The translations under genes and the position numbers were made by a program. A stretch of 64,000 bases of DNA from Ecdyonurus torrentis. Lineage: Eukaryota; Arthropoda; Insecta; Ephemeroptera; Heptageniidae. Shown piece after piece: positions 54,501 through 64,000 of this stretch; position 1 is the stretch's first letter; each line of letters begins with the position of its first letter. Where the stretch lies: contig OX439134.1 of assembly GCA_949318235.1 (NCBI GenBank), positions 15,838,091 to 15,902,090 of the forward strand. Direction: 5' to 3'. Under the pieces are notes generated by a model. That model made no database searches and had not been told where the DNA came from. It saw only the letters and a list, made by a program, of their open reading frames with translations.

Positions 54501-56469
54501 CATTTTGATAAAATATTTTTCACAGTAAGATACTTGGAAGCTAAACTGAGAAATTTTGAAAATATTATCACTTTTAATAAGTTGAGTAAAAAAAAAAAAA
54601 AAAAAAAAAAAAAGGACCAGTTTTTTTTTTGTACTTGAAAACGCAAAGCTCTCCCTCTGTTAGGAACTCGTTTTTCAATTTTTGGTTAGTAGCGGAGAAA
54701 TCATAAAATTTTAGGGAAAAAATGACTACCAATGACAGGTACACGAATCCTGTAAATTGCAATCAGTTATCATTAGCTTGAAACAGGTATTGATATACTA
54801 CAATAATACTTAATGAAGGTAAAACATACACTACAATAAATATGACTAACCTAGATTAGGCGACTTTGTATAGTATATCAAAACCTGATCCAGGTTAATA
54901 TTTATCTATTGCAATTTACAAAATTCAATTACTTCCAATTAATAGTATATTTTTTCCATGATAGTATTATATATGTTTAGTCAAATTTATAGGAGTTCTA
55001 ATAGACCCAATAACGAGTTAAGAAAACAACTTATGAGCAGCTGACTGTAGAAATTTTGGGTATCTTCACATCCAATTTAATGCATTAAACCGGACGTAGA
55101 TATGAGCAAGAATCGTAAGCTCGTAAGTTTGACTTACTAATTCGTTAACAATCTTTTTTTTAATCCGACTTTAAATGAAACGTTTAAATGGTCCTATATC
55201 TTTTTTTTTTTTCTTATTAATTACTGAATGTTTAATGATGAACGAACAAAAGTAAGAATCGAATATTTTATCAAAATAAATAAACAATTTGGAGGAAAAA
55301 AAAAAAAGCAAAGCTCAAGAAGCCAAAATAACCATTAATTATACAAAGTCTATACAAAACACATACACCTCCCTTTTTGTTATTTTTTCTCTCCATCCAC
55401 ATTACACAAACCTACACAACATATTAAGTGATATAAAAAAATGGAATCATGCTATTAGGCAGGATAGGAAATTTCTCATGCGCCAGGATTTGTTGTTTGA
55501 ATTATTAATTAAAAATCATTTGTTAAAAATAAATTAAAATAAAGAAAATAATAATAATAATACCTCACATGTATAGTTTTATTCATTTAATAACATTAAA
55601 AAATTATATATTTATATATAAAAAAATAGGAAACTGCGTTATAGTTGTTTTGAGCGAATATCTTATATTAATTAGTAATTTTTTTAATTGTTATTTTCAA
55701 TCTAGGAAACTATTAAATAATAAATAAATAATCATTTATTCTTTCTTTTTTTTATGAAAAAAATAATAATTATAAAATAATATAATAATAAAATATAATT
55801 AACATAAAAATAGTTTCCTAAAAGAAATATATTATAAATAAGAATTAAAAAAAAAAGTGGGTTTTATATATTTTAATATATAAAAAAAACACCGAATTAT
55901 TTATAGATTTATAATATATATAAAAAAAGGTTTAAAACAAATCATAACTTACCGTAATAGTCGAATGCATGAGCTGGGGTAGGAAAAAATAGGAGAGAAA
56001 AAAAGAGAATGATTTTACTAAAAGTGTTTTGTTTTTTTAGGTCTTAATATCCTAATAAAAATGTATGTATTTTTTTTTTCTGTAGCAACGTAAAAAATAT
56101 ATACATGCCAACAACAACATAATAATAATAATAAATAATAATAAATCAACAGAATAAAAAACAAAACAAACAAGATTTGAATAGAACTCACATATCCGGC
56201 TGCAGCTTACATCTAAGGTTGAACCTAAACAATGAAAAAAAAACAAATATTTTGCTCTAACATCAAAAATAATAATAAGACTTTAAGTAGGATTTTATTT
56301 TAACTACTGTACTTAATAATTACCGACCGACTGGTTGCAATGTTTTTATATACTACATAACTATTTTACAACTATTTATATATTATTTTACACTATGTTA
56401 TCATTTTCATTTTTAATAAATAAACCTCAAAAAAGTAAGCTATAATAGCAAGAATATAAAAAAAAGGCG

Positions 56470-56505
<36 letters not shown>

Positions 56506-59500
56506 TAGATATGAAGATAGCAATAATGTTTAATGATTTTAATTTTTGATTTTTGATTTTTTTGTTCATGAATTTAACTCGACTGCAATTTTTTTTCTTT
56601 TAATACTAAAATACGAGAAGAAATTAATTTTCTATGACATGAACACAACCGCAAGTACTTGTAAGTACAAAATTAGAAATCACACTAATATCCCGATCTA
56701 TAATGTAAATATCACTGAACAAAAAATATTATATAGAAAGAAGGAAAGAAAAGCTCGAGCTAATATGGACTAACGTACTCTTCTGAATTATAATAATAAC
56801 ATGACGTATATTTGAGGTTTATTTGTATCTTTTCAATATCACTAACGAAATATTTATTAAATTTTATTTTATATTCACTAAAATGAATAAAAGCAAAAGA
56901 ATAAAGCTATACAATATTAAAAACTTCGTAAATATAAAGTGATTTTTTTTTATATATATACACCGACTAAAAATGAACTATAAATACCACAAAATAACTT
57001 TCTACATTGAATACTACAAACTTTAACTTATTAGACAAAAAAAAAAAAATGATAAAGATAAAATTTACAAAAAATAGTGAGAGAAAATAATAAAAAAAAA
57101 AAATTACTTAAAAGCAATAAAGCTATAGATAGATAATATTTGAAACCATAGAAAAACAAAGCTTTTTCTGTATTATGTATAAGGAGGGATTTATGTAACA
57201 TGTTTGATATAAAATGCTAAATTTAAAATTAACAAACTTACATCATTTTTATGTGATTAAATCTAGCATAGAGAACAATTTTTTCTTTAAATATTATTGT
57301 CTTTAAATAGAACTAAATAAAACAGCTTTAGTTAAAAGTTATATTTGAACTAAAAACTAATTTTTAAATATTATTAAAGCTGTTTTAGAATTTCAGAGCT
57401 AAACTTCAAAGATATTTTCACAAATATTTTATAAGTAAGCACATGACCTTTTTAATATAAATAAATTAAATGTATATAAATGATCAATTAAAAAAAAAAC
57501 GATCAAATTTGACATTAAAGAAAAAGTTCAGGGATTACTAACAAGTCTTCTTTAATGTTAGATAATGAGAAGAACTGTTGTAACCCCTGAACTTCCTCTT
57601 TAAAGTTGTTTTTGTTTTCCTTTCCAGTATGTCTTATACAACATGTTTTAAAATAATAATAGGCATGAGCTTACTTTATTGAAAATGTATAGAATACTAA
57701 ATTTATTAAATATTTCCATGGTGTCTTTTTACATCTAGATGCAACTTTCATTTTATCATCTGCAAAAAAAAAAAAAAAAAAAAAAAACGCAATGTGTAAC
57801 ATGGAAATTGCATCAACGAGCATCAAATTAATAGCACTATATGAAGCCACCTTACAAGATAGGGTACCGTAAAAGGTGCCATCTAAGATACTCTACTTCC
57901 TTAAATCTGCATTATACACCATAATTATGAAACTTTAAAAAACAAATTTTCTATACATTTTGAAATGAATACTTTAAGAACCTAACGTTAAAAAAAAAAA
58001 AGGAGAATGATTATTAATTATATATATTTATAACAAGAAAGTGCTACCCACCTTTACGAGGCCTCCACCAATCTTCAAAGTAGCCTTTGAGGGAAGAAGA
58101 AGAGGAAGAGGAGGAGAAGGTTCCTTTGTTTTAGTTGCATAAAAAATTGAAAGATATGGGGGTATGTGTCAGCTCTAGCGGCTAAACACTAGCTCGACTG
58201 ACGAATCCTTGGCTGAACATGCTAACCAATTATACATTTTAAATTTATATTTATTCCTGCCTTAAATATAATACATTAGCAATACTTTCCTTTTACTGGT
58301 TAACTGTTCATTCTTATTTCTATACTGGAAAAAAAAAAGTACTTATGGCAGGCATATATAAATCCTGTAAATTGCAATAGGTAAAAACTCACTTGGAACA
58401 GATATTGACATACTTCAATGTCACTTAAAGGAGTAGAACACTTTGAACAAAAAACATGCCTGATATCCTAACATACCTAAATATCAACGTTGATTTGGCC
58501 AGAGTCATTGATTTCTAACTCATGATCCATTTACAAAATGGTAGCTACGGATTCATGACGTCACAACTCACTAGTCCACGCGCTCGGAAACAGGTGAACT
58601 GTGACGTCATAAACCCGTATCTACCATTTAGTAAAAGGAAAATAAATTAGAAATCAATGACGTTGATCAAAATCAACGTTGATACTTAGGTTTGTTAGGG
58701 CATTACACATGTTTTTTGTTCAAGGTGTTCTACGCTTTTAATCTAGGAGAGACACGCCTATGTATGTTTTACCTGAATTGGGTGTTATTGTAGTATATCA
58801 ATACCTATTTTAGGCTAATTTTTATACATATTGCAATTTATATGATTAATGTACCCTGCTATTAGTAGTTGTTGTTTTCTTTCCATGTATTATGTAGTTA
58901 ACATTAAAAAAAAAAAAAAAAAAACTAATATTTATGCAGCTCAAATAAAGTAAAATTTATTGATTACAACATATTTAATACTTGCTTTGCATACCCAGCA
59001 AACACACGTGTAAATTATCATGCACATGCTTATATTGCACTTTTCTCAATTTTGCAATGTACATGTTACTATGTCACTCAGGGTCAAATACTTGTCACAT
59101 ACAGTTTATTTTTGTGAGGGTCACAAGTGCTTATACTAACAAGTGCAGGAAATGTGTAATTGTTTTTTTTTCTAGTGACATGTACATACTGAAAATGTAC
59201 GTATATGATAAAATTGCACTTTTTTCTTGTACATGGCAAGTGCATATTGCATAGCTTACATCCACTGCAAGTGTACACAGTATAGGACAAGGACTTGTCC
59301 CAAAATGACATATAAACATGTGTCTTGAAGTTCTAAACAAAGTACACGCTCAGAAAGTTGTGTTTGCTGGTTAGTCAGTAAGTTAAATATTATTTTAAAT
59401 TACAATACCAGCATAATTCTTCATAATAATTCAAACTCCACAAAATTAATGCTAATGCAGTTGTAATTATTTACTTTAGGATAAACCGTGTTAAGTATTG

Positions 59501-62500
59501 TCATTACTATTTATAAATCTATCTGAATATTTCTATCATTTTTTTGTAAACTTTAAACCCTTGACATATTTAAAATATTAAATCGAGATGCATTACTTAT
59601 TGCTATATATAATTTACAACTATGCGCTTTATTTTGATACTGTCTTTTAATTTAAAAATAAAATGTGTCTAAACTGTTCACGATGTACAATTTGAAAATT
59701 CATCAAGCTATCTTAATTCAACAATGAATATAATTCCAATCTCTAGCATCTTCAAATATACATTATACTTTCAAAATAACTATAACTCAATATGAAATTA
59801 CATTATCATAACATTTTCTTTCTCTTCTAAATATTTAGACCCCCCCCCCCCTTTTTTTTTATCAGAAACCCGGATTCTGCATCAACAAATGTATGGTTTG
59901 ATTATGGTTTTTAATTATGGTGAAGAGGTAATTTTATTAAATGTTTAGTTTAATTGCATGTTTTCTCAGCCAAAGATACACAAATATAGAGGAGATCTAA
60001 TAAAATTTGCAACTCAGCAAAATACCCCAAATACTTTTTAAAATATTTATAAATTATAACCTGCATAAAAATGTAATACAACTAACATGATTTAAAGCTT
60101 TAATTAACATAGGGGTTATGATAATAATACTTAAACATTTTTTGTTTAAATCACTTACGAGACATACATATTATACAGCTCCTCCCACAAAAACTGTTTC
60201 ATTCATCCATGCTATAGTATGCACTTAAAGTAACATTCACATGGAGTGAAAACTCGACACCCGTTGACGTCCGTCAAGGGATATTGATGGAAACTGGTGG
60301 TTACGTGAATTTGTTTGTTTCACATGAGAAACAAAATCCCATTACTGCGCATGCACAAGAAAACTGACGGATACCGATGGATCGAGCTGTGCGCTAATAT
60401 GAACATATCACCCCATTCACATGCACGGATACTGACGGATGGAGCTGCGCTTATGTAAACAAATGCAACCGTTCACATGCATCCGTCGCTACCCGTCAGT
60501 ACCCGTCATTTTGACGGATAGCGACGGGTAGAAAAGCTGGGTGTTGCCAGCTTTGCCCGTCAGTATCCGTCGGTATTCATCAGTTTTAAAACCATGTGAA
60601 AGCGTTCCTTTTTTTACATTATAAACAACAATACTTTTTCAACTTTGTTTACCCGTCGATGGACGTTAGGTTTTTACTCCATGTGAATGATACTTAAGTA
60701 TCAATTTTTATGAAGAGGTGTACAACAATGTATCAGTAATTTATGGTTTTATGAAATAGAAATTGATCAATTACATCCGAAAAAACACAACATTTTTTGT
60801 TACATGTTCCAAAGAAACTAGTGATTTCAAAAATCTTAAGCAGATACTATAAGTGACTGTAATAATAATCTTTATATCCCTTATAGGGTACCTCAAAACA
60901 CAATATTTTTTACAGTTGATACAGTATCTAAAATATACATAAACAAATAAGAATGTTAGTTGGGGGTACAATTTTTATGCAGGTTATCTACAAAGCAAAT
61001 ATCTATTATCTATATATATACCTAAACATAGATAAAAACAGGGTGTATGGTATCTAAAAATTCTGAACATCACTTTTTTGCAGTAACAAAAAGAAGCCCA
61101 GTGTACGATATTTTTTTTTATTAAAAAAAATATTTTGCTCAATTTTTTTTCTATAATTTAAATTTTGAAAAAAACACATGTGAGGCATCAAAGTGTTAAG
61201 ATAGATTAAATGCAAGAAGCTTTATTATCCTGTCTGCCAAAAAATAAAAAAATATATATATATATGTGCATACCAGCCGGCAAAAAAATAAATTTATATG
61301 TATATATATGTACGAACATAAAGAATATAATAAGAAATAAAAACAAGTTTGAAAGTAAAAACAAATAATAATTAATAACACAAATAAAAAAATTAATGAA
61401 GATCGAATTGTGAAACTGCAACCAAGCATATGTGGGATCTATAATCTTTTTTCTTTTTTTTTTTTTTAAATGTATAAAAAATAATAGTAATAAAAAAATA
61501 TATTAATAGGATGTAAAAGGATAGTAAAATTATTTTATGTTATTTAAAACTGAGACAGAAGTATTTGTTTACTAAATGCACAAACTTTACAAAACAAAGT
61601 ATTAATAGCTTAGAACACCTTGAACAAAAAATTTGTGTAATATCCTAACAAACCTGAAAATCAACATTGATTTGGCCGGAGTCATTGATTTCTAATTTAT
61701 TTTCCATTCACAAAATGACACTGGCGGTCACTGACGTCACAGCTCGCCCGGTTTACGCGCAAGTAAAACAAGTGAGCTGTGACATCAGTGACCGGCAGTA
61801 GCATTTTGTGAATGGAAAATAAATTAGAAATCAATGACTTTGGCAAAATCAACGTTGATTTTCAGGTTTCTTAGGATATTACACAACTTTTTTGTTCAAG
61901 GTGTTCAACGTCTTTAAGTATTATTCACATATGAAGTAAAAGTTACATGCGTCAACACACGTCAACGGATAAACAAAGTTGGAACAATGTAAACAAATGT
62001 AGCCATTCATATCGTTTTTAAAAATAACACGTGGACAATGATTACAATGTATCAGTTTTGTTTATCCGTTGATGCGCTTCGACACACGTAACTTATACGT
62101 TTCATGTGTACAATACTTTACAACTGCTTTTTAATATATTTCATTTAAATAATAAAAATTTGGAAATATAGGCCTATAGAAAAATTGGAAAAAAAAATTG
62201 GAGAAGAGATTTGAGCTTTTGCTGAACTTTGATTGAGTTCACCCTCTTTCCCCAATATTTTCAATTAATCTATACGATTTCTATCTAATCATATATAAAT
62301 GAGGGTGAGGGGGTGAGGTTGATAATAAATAAAGTGAAACAATTAAAAATTAAATTAATAATAGAAAACAGTAGGTAGAGAGATAAAGGAATTGTAAATT
62401 AATAATACACAAAGATTTTCAAATAAATTAGAGAATTAATTTTTAATTGAAATTCACTCTGTATTTTTATTTTTTAGAAAATTCTCTCTCTACCAACTAT

Positions 62501-63986
62501 TTTCTGGCATTAATTTAATTTACAATTTTATAATATATATATATATTTTTTCTATCTCATTGTTATGCCATTCTTTTGCTAAACTAAAAGATTTTGCTAA
62601 TTTTTAACAATGAAATTTATTTTTAGCACTGTCATATATTTCTAAGGTTATTTTGTTTTTGTTTTCAAGGAAGTGCATTTATTATTTAGATAATTAAAAT
62701 TAAAAAGAAAAATATCCTTTTACATAAAAACTATAAACACAACAAAGAATACAACTAAATAAATATAAAAACAAATAAACAACAATGCTGGTAATTTTAA
62801 AAATTAACTTTAGCACTACATGCAACAAAATGCATGATCATATTATTATTTAATTAATGAAAAGCTTGATTTTAATTGTTAACATAAAAATATCAATAAT
62901 TAAACACTGCCAAACAATTGACGCAAATATATGTGTAATTTAACTAGCATTAAAAAAAAATGGGCTTCAAAAAAATTTATAGTTTCTTTCTATTTTTTTT
63001 TTTTTTTTTTTTTTTTTAAGTTCAAACCAAAATTATTTTGTTCAGACAATCTTATTGTATATAACTCAAAATGCTACAAATAAATAATTGGTTATTAATG
63101 AAGTGTGCTTCAATATTTATTTATTTTTATTATTATTATTTTTTTTTTGTTCTTTGCACATTTAATAAAAGCTATTGTCATTTTAATGGGCCATTTGCAA
63201 AACCATTCAAAGTACAAAAATTTATTTTTATGTGGAGGGAAAAATGCATGTTGTATACAACATTAAAAGAGGGAAAAATTATGTTAAGACAAAAATCATT
63301 ATTTCCCTAATAATTATTAAAGGTTGTTGATTTTAGGAATAGAATGTTTATTTTTCAAAAATCGTTTTTTTACAAATTGCCCATTAAATGAGCATTTTTA
63401 ATCAGAATTATTAACAAATTAAATAATAAACTTACTGTATGATTATTTTAGCTTTAAGTATTACTGTGCTTCACTAGTAATAAAAAAATATTGATTTTAA
63501 CACACTTTAAGAGGGGATGGGCAATCAAGCTATCAGCATTTTTAAATTTGCATAAAACAATTAAAGAATCTTTAATTTCAAGCAATTTTATTAAAATGTA
63601 ATTTTTTGTTGTTTTCCAAAAAAAAAAAAAAAAAAAAAAAAAGTGTTCTCAATAAAATAAATATTAAGCTTGCAATTAAAAAAAAAAGGGGGGATTCAAT
63701 TCCACTTACCTATGAAATACAGGTATTGCAATTTGAATTGAATATGTCCCACCATCACAATGGCAATGTATATCTAGTGTACCTCAATTTTGTAACATCT
63801 AGTATTGATAATGCTGATAACTTGATTAAAAATAATAATATTATATAAAAAAAAAATTGTTGCTTACCATCTCTCTCTGGTCCAGTAGCTGCAGTTTGAG
63901 TTTGTTTTGTATAAGTGACCATTTCAGTTGGAGGAATATTAGTGGGCTGTACTGGAACCACTGACAGTTGGGCAACCTTGTTCTTC
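39696..63986 (-). CDS. Dic: Cytoplasmic dynein 1 intermediate chain (N-terminus outside window)
   Basis: WD40 intermediate chain of the dynein motor; it binds heavy chain, light chains and dynactin p150. Twelve exons are in the window: 63868-63986, 58052-58084, 55953-55973, 53298-53345, 50875-51066, 49501-49657, 48765-49019, 47291-47408, 43246-43477, 42313-42473, 41550-41816 and 39696-39869. All junction phases agree and give about 592 residues. The first exon holds the LC8 site TYTKQTQT. A disordered acidic region follows, then the roadblock-binding segment [19 protein letters not shown] with [10 protein letters not shown], then the propeller with [71 protein letters not shown] and [20 protein letters not shown]. 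The p150-binding coiled coil (about 100 residues in Drosophila) must lie past 64000. The long introns carry many inverted-repeat elements. Confidence 0.95.
39989..40375. mobile_element. MITE family B, copy 2, in the last dynein intron
   Basis: TTAA-bounded. The left octamer has become TGAAGTCA and the right one is intact at 40233. Confidence 0.85.
40867..41173. mobile_element. MITE family A, copy 5, in the last dynein intron
   Basis: Bounded by TTAA on both sides. TGACGTCA at 40997 and 41045. A deletion of a few bases near the right end shortens the terminal repeat. Confidence 0.85.
41550..41816 (-). CDS. Dic: Dynein IC fifth propeller exon
   Basis: 89 codons in phase 0. It encodes [40 protein letters not shown] and the final blade [20 protein letters not shown]. 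Confidence 0.95.
42313..42473 (-). CDS. Dic: Dynein IC fourth propeller exon
   Basis: 161 nt. It encodes [40 protein letters not shown]. The acceptor is tgttgacag. Confidence 0.94.
42893..43078. mobile_element. Hairpin element F, copy 2
   Basis: Same outer sequence as F1 (AAGAAAAGGATA, CAAGGGCCTTACCACAGTAG) but shorter arms and a different centre around GTGCCACGTGAGACC. In the dynein intron 42474-43245. Confidence 0.72.
43246..43477 (-). CDS. Dic: Dynein IC third propeller exon
   Basis: 232 nt. It encodes [40 protein letters not shown] and [14 protein letters not shown], then leaves one base. Confidence 0.94.
44377..46292. mobile_element. Inner inverted-repeat element nested in E
   Basis: Ends ATATCGAGGGGGCTCCGC and exact complement. 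Each end carries three or four tandem units of CTAATGTCCTAAGTCCA plus a GGTTCATTATTTA spacer. The interior of about 1.6 kb is non-coding and holds a J fragment. GT flanks both ends, which may or may not be a target duplication. Confidence 0.75.
45592..45745. mobile_element. Element J fragment inside element E
   Basis: Matches J1 over CCTGAATCGAT, GTGGGCATA and GTGACGTCATTT (octamer at 45729). Only the left part is present. Confidence 0.55.
47291..47408 (-). CDS. Dic: Dynein IC second propeller exon
   Basis: 118 nt. It encodes [20 protein letters not shown] and [19 protein letters not shown], a hallmark stretch of the family. Confidence 0.94.
47767..48087. mobile_element. Hairpin element F, copy 1, arms almost identical
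   Basis: Arms of about 150 bp (47767-47929 and 47939-48087) pair with a single one-base length difference that I can see, around a loop of about 9 bases. It lies in the dynein intron 47409-48764. Confidence 0.85.
48765..49019 (-). CDS. Dic: Dynein IC first propeller exon
   Basis: 255 nt. It encodes [36 protein letters not shown] and [20 protein letters not shown], then [14 protein letters not shown]. The donor is AG|GTCAGT. Confidence 0.94.
49128..49275. repeat. Palindrome Q in a dynein intron
   Basis: AAACGTTTCCTTAATGATGTA pairs with TACATCATTAAGGGAACGTT over about 40 bp per arm. Confidence 0.55.
49501..49657 (-). CDS. Dic: Dynein IC roadblock-binding exon
   Basis: 157 nt. It encodes [20 protein letters not shown] and [13 protein letters not shown], the helix known in the family to bind roadblock/LC7 light chains. 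Donor is GATC|GTTAGT. Confidence 0.92.
49949..50226. mobile_element. MITE family H, copy 2, in a dynein intron
   Basis: Ends TATAGGGTG / CACCCTATA. TGACGTCA at 50201. TATA at both edges suggests TA target duplication as in Tc1/mariner elements. Confidence 0.7.
50382..50788. mobile_element. MITE family B, copy 3, in a dynein intron
   Basis: Left TTAA mutated to CTAA, right TTAA present. TGACGTCA at 50527 and 50636. Very similar to copy 1. Confidence 0.85.
50875..51066 (-). CDS. Dic: Dynein IC acidic linker exon
   Basis: 192 nt, phase 1 on both sides. It encodes [40 protein letters not shown] and a charged AKHEHEKE end. The KLPPG.L.HGLP.VKDV pattern is shared with Drosophila Dic. Confidence 0.92.
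53298..53345 (-). CDS. Dic: Dynein IC 48-nt exon ([16 protein letters not shown])
   Basis: 48 nt, phase 1 on both sides, after an acceptor built of caaa repeats (acaaacaaacag). It encodes [16 protein letters not shown], matching [16 protein letters not shown] of insects. Confidence 0.9.
54746..54924. mobile_element. Palindromic element R, copy 1
   Basis: Arms of about 60 bp: CCTGTAAATTGCAATCAG and CAGGTATTGATATACTA, with complements at the right end. Confidence 0.62.
55953..55973 (-). CDS. Dic: Dynein IC 21-nt microexon (AHAFDYY)
   Basis: Only 21 nt between a ctaccccag acceptor and a TACG|GTAAGT donor, phase 1 on both sides. It encodes AHAFDYY, matching AHATDYY that follows DWWRPRK in Drosophila Dic. 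Confidence 0.85.
56192..56224 (-). other. Possible alternative 33-nt cassette exon of dynein IC
   Basis: Between the 21-nt and 33-nt coding microexons lies a third segment of 33 nt. It has a good acceptor (attgtttag) and a strong donor (ATAT|GTGAGT), and is open in the phase-1 frame ([11 protein letters not shown]). The length equals that of the DWW exon, so it could replace or add to it in frame. I do not recognise the peptide in any dynein chain, and two cysteines are unusual here. It may be chance. Confidence 0.3.
57515..57603. mobile_element. MITE family G, copy 2, internally deleted
   Basis: Only 89 bp, TTAA to TTAA. It keeps the G ends and the ATGTTAGATAATGAGAAGAA block but lacks the middle 260 bp. 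Confidence 0.68.
58052..58084 (-). CDS. Dic: Dynein IC 33-nt cassette exon ([11 protein letters not shown])
   Basis: Phase 1 on both sides. It encodes [11 protein letters not shown], nearly identical to [11 protein letters not shown] of Drosophila Dic isoforms. The acceptor is CTCAAAG behind a pure pyrimidine run of about 35 bases, and the donor is AAAG|GTGGGT. That run would itself read Ser-rich in frame (SSSSSLK), so a longer exon using an upstream acceptor cannot be excluded, but no good acceptor is visible there. Confidence 0.82.
58359..58846. mobile_element. Palindromic element R, copy 2, interrupted by A6
   Basis: The left arm (AATCCTGTAAATTGCAATAG) and right arm (AGTATATCAATACCTATTTT) match R1 but are separated by the TTAA-bounded A6. 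Confidence 0.65.
58425..58741. mobile_element. MITE family A, copy 6, nested inside element R2
   Basis: TTAA at both edges. TGACGTCA at 58556 and 58612. The flanks on the two sides join into one palindromic element R, showing insertion into an older element. Confidence 0.85.
58995..59370. mobile_element. Inverted-repeat element S
   Basis: Terminal repeats CCAGCAAACACA and TGTGTTTGCTGG, about 376 bp. The interior has several short inverted copies of ACTTGTCAC/GTGCATAT-like words. No coding potential. Confidence 0.55.
60225..60697. mobile_element. MITE family D, copy 2, composite
   Basis: TTAA at both ends with ATTCACATGGAGT arms. The interior contains several direct and inverted copies of CGGATACTGACGG (near 60364, 60426, 60495, 60556) and further CATGTGAA boundaries. 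It therefore looks like one D-type element inside another. Confidence 0.75.
61602..61917. mobile_element. MITE family A, copy 7, abutting D3
   Basis: TTAA at 61602 and at 61914; the second TTAA is also the first four bases of element D3. TGACGTCA at 61732. Confidence 0.85.
61914..62112. mobile_element. MITE family D, copy 3
   Basis: Starts at the TTAA that ends A7, TTAAGTATTATTCACAT, and ends near CATGTGTACAATACTTTA. Arms carry GTCAACGGATAAACAAAG and its complement. Confidence 0.7.
63868..63986 (-). CDS. Dic: Dynein IC exon with light-chain binding motif
   Basis: 119 nt after a tattccag acceptor; enters with two bases owed and leaves one. It encodes [25 protein letters not shown] is the classical LC8 (DYNLL) recognition motif, and the residues before it correspond to the Tctex-type light-chain site. 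It matches Drosophila Dic TNIPPKETLVYTKQTQT. Confidence 0.92.
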
Positions 63987-64000
63987 CTGGAATATTTAAT

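Overview
The window looks like nuclear DNA from an arthropod-like animal. It is very AT-rich (about three quarters A+T by eye), its genes are split by GT-AG introns, and microsatellites, homopolymer runs and small palindromic transposons are dense. The dynein intermediate chain carries an exon ([11 protein letters not shown]) that I know from insect Dic isoforms, and the UNC-93-like and Ly6 proteins also look arthropod-like. I cannot name the species.

Four genes can be assembled exon by exon, with matching phases at every internal junction. (1) A plus-strand UNC-93A-like membrane protein, 3948-12073, whose 5' exon(s) were not found. (2) A complete minus-strand RMND1, a mitochondrial DUF155 protein, 19051-24883, convergent with UNC-93. 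(3) A minus-strand secreted, GPI-type Ly6/uPAR protein, 30072-31602, with a probable noncoding first exon and TATA box near 32.6-32.7 kb. (4) A minus-strand cytoplasmic dynein 1 intermediate chain, 39696-63986, with 12 exons in the window and its N-terminal exons beyond the right edge. The four genes have no evident shared pathway; they are ordinary neighbours.

Nearly everything else is intronic or intergenic sequence full of short non-coding inverted-repeat elements (MITE/foldback type). At least five families begin TTAAAG and are bounded by TTAA (A, seven copies; B, three; C, three plus one decayed; G, two; O, one). Others are an ATTCACATG family (D), a TATAGGGTG family (H), a hAT-like element (U), two related hairpins (F) and a nested pair of inverted-repeat elements about 3 kb long inside a dynein intron (E). 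No transposase gene is visible.

The most striking hidden pattern is the perfect palindrome TGACGTCA (the CRE/ATF consensus). I count 27 exact copies, far above expectation for such AT-rich DNA. All lie inside inverted-repeat elements of about seven unrelated families and none in an exon. Other points worth a second look are: two in-frame TGA codons in the UNC-93 tail followed by an open frame of the same unusual composition; a ladder of phase-1 cassette exons (33, 21, 48, 192 nt) in dynein IC; an almost perfect hairpin with arms of about 150 bp in a dynein intron; two transposons sharing one TTAA; and a Gly/Ser/Ala insert inside a Ly6 fold.
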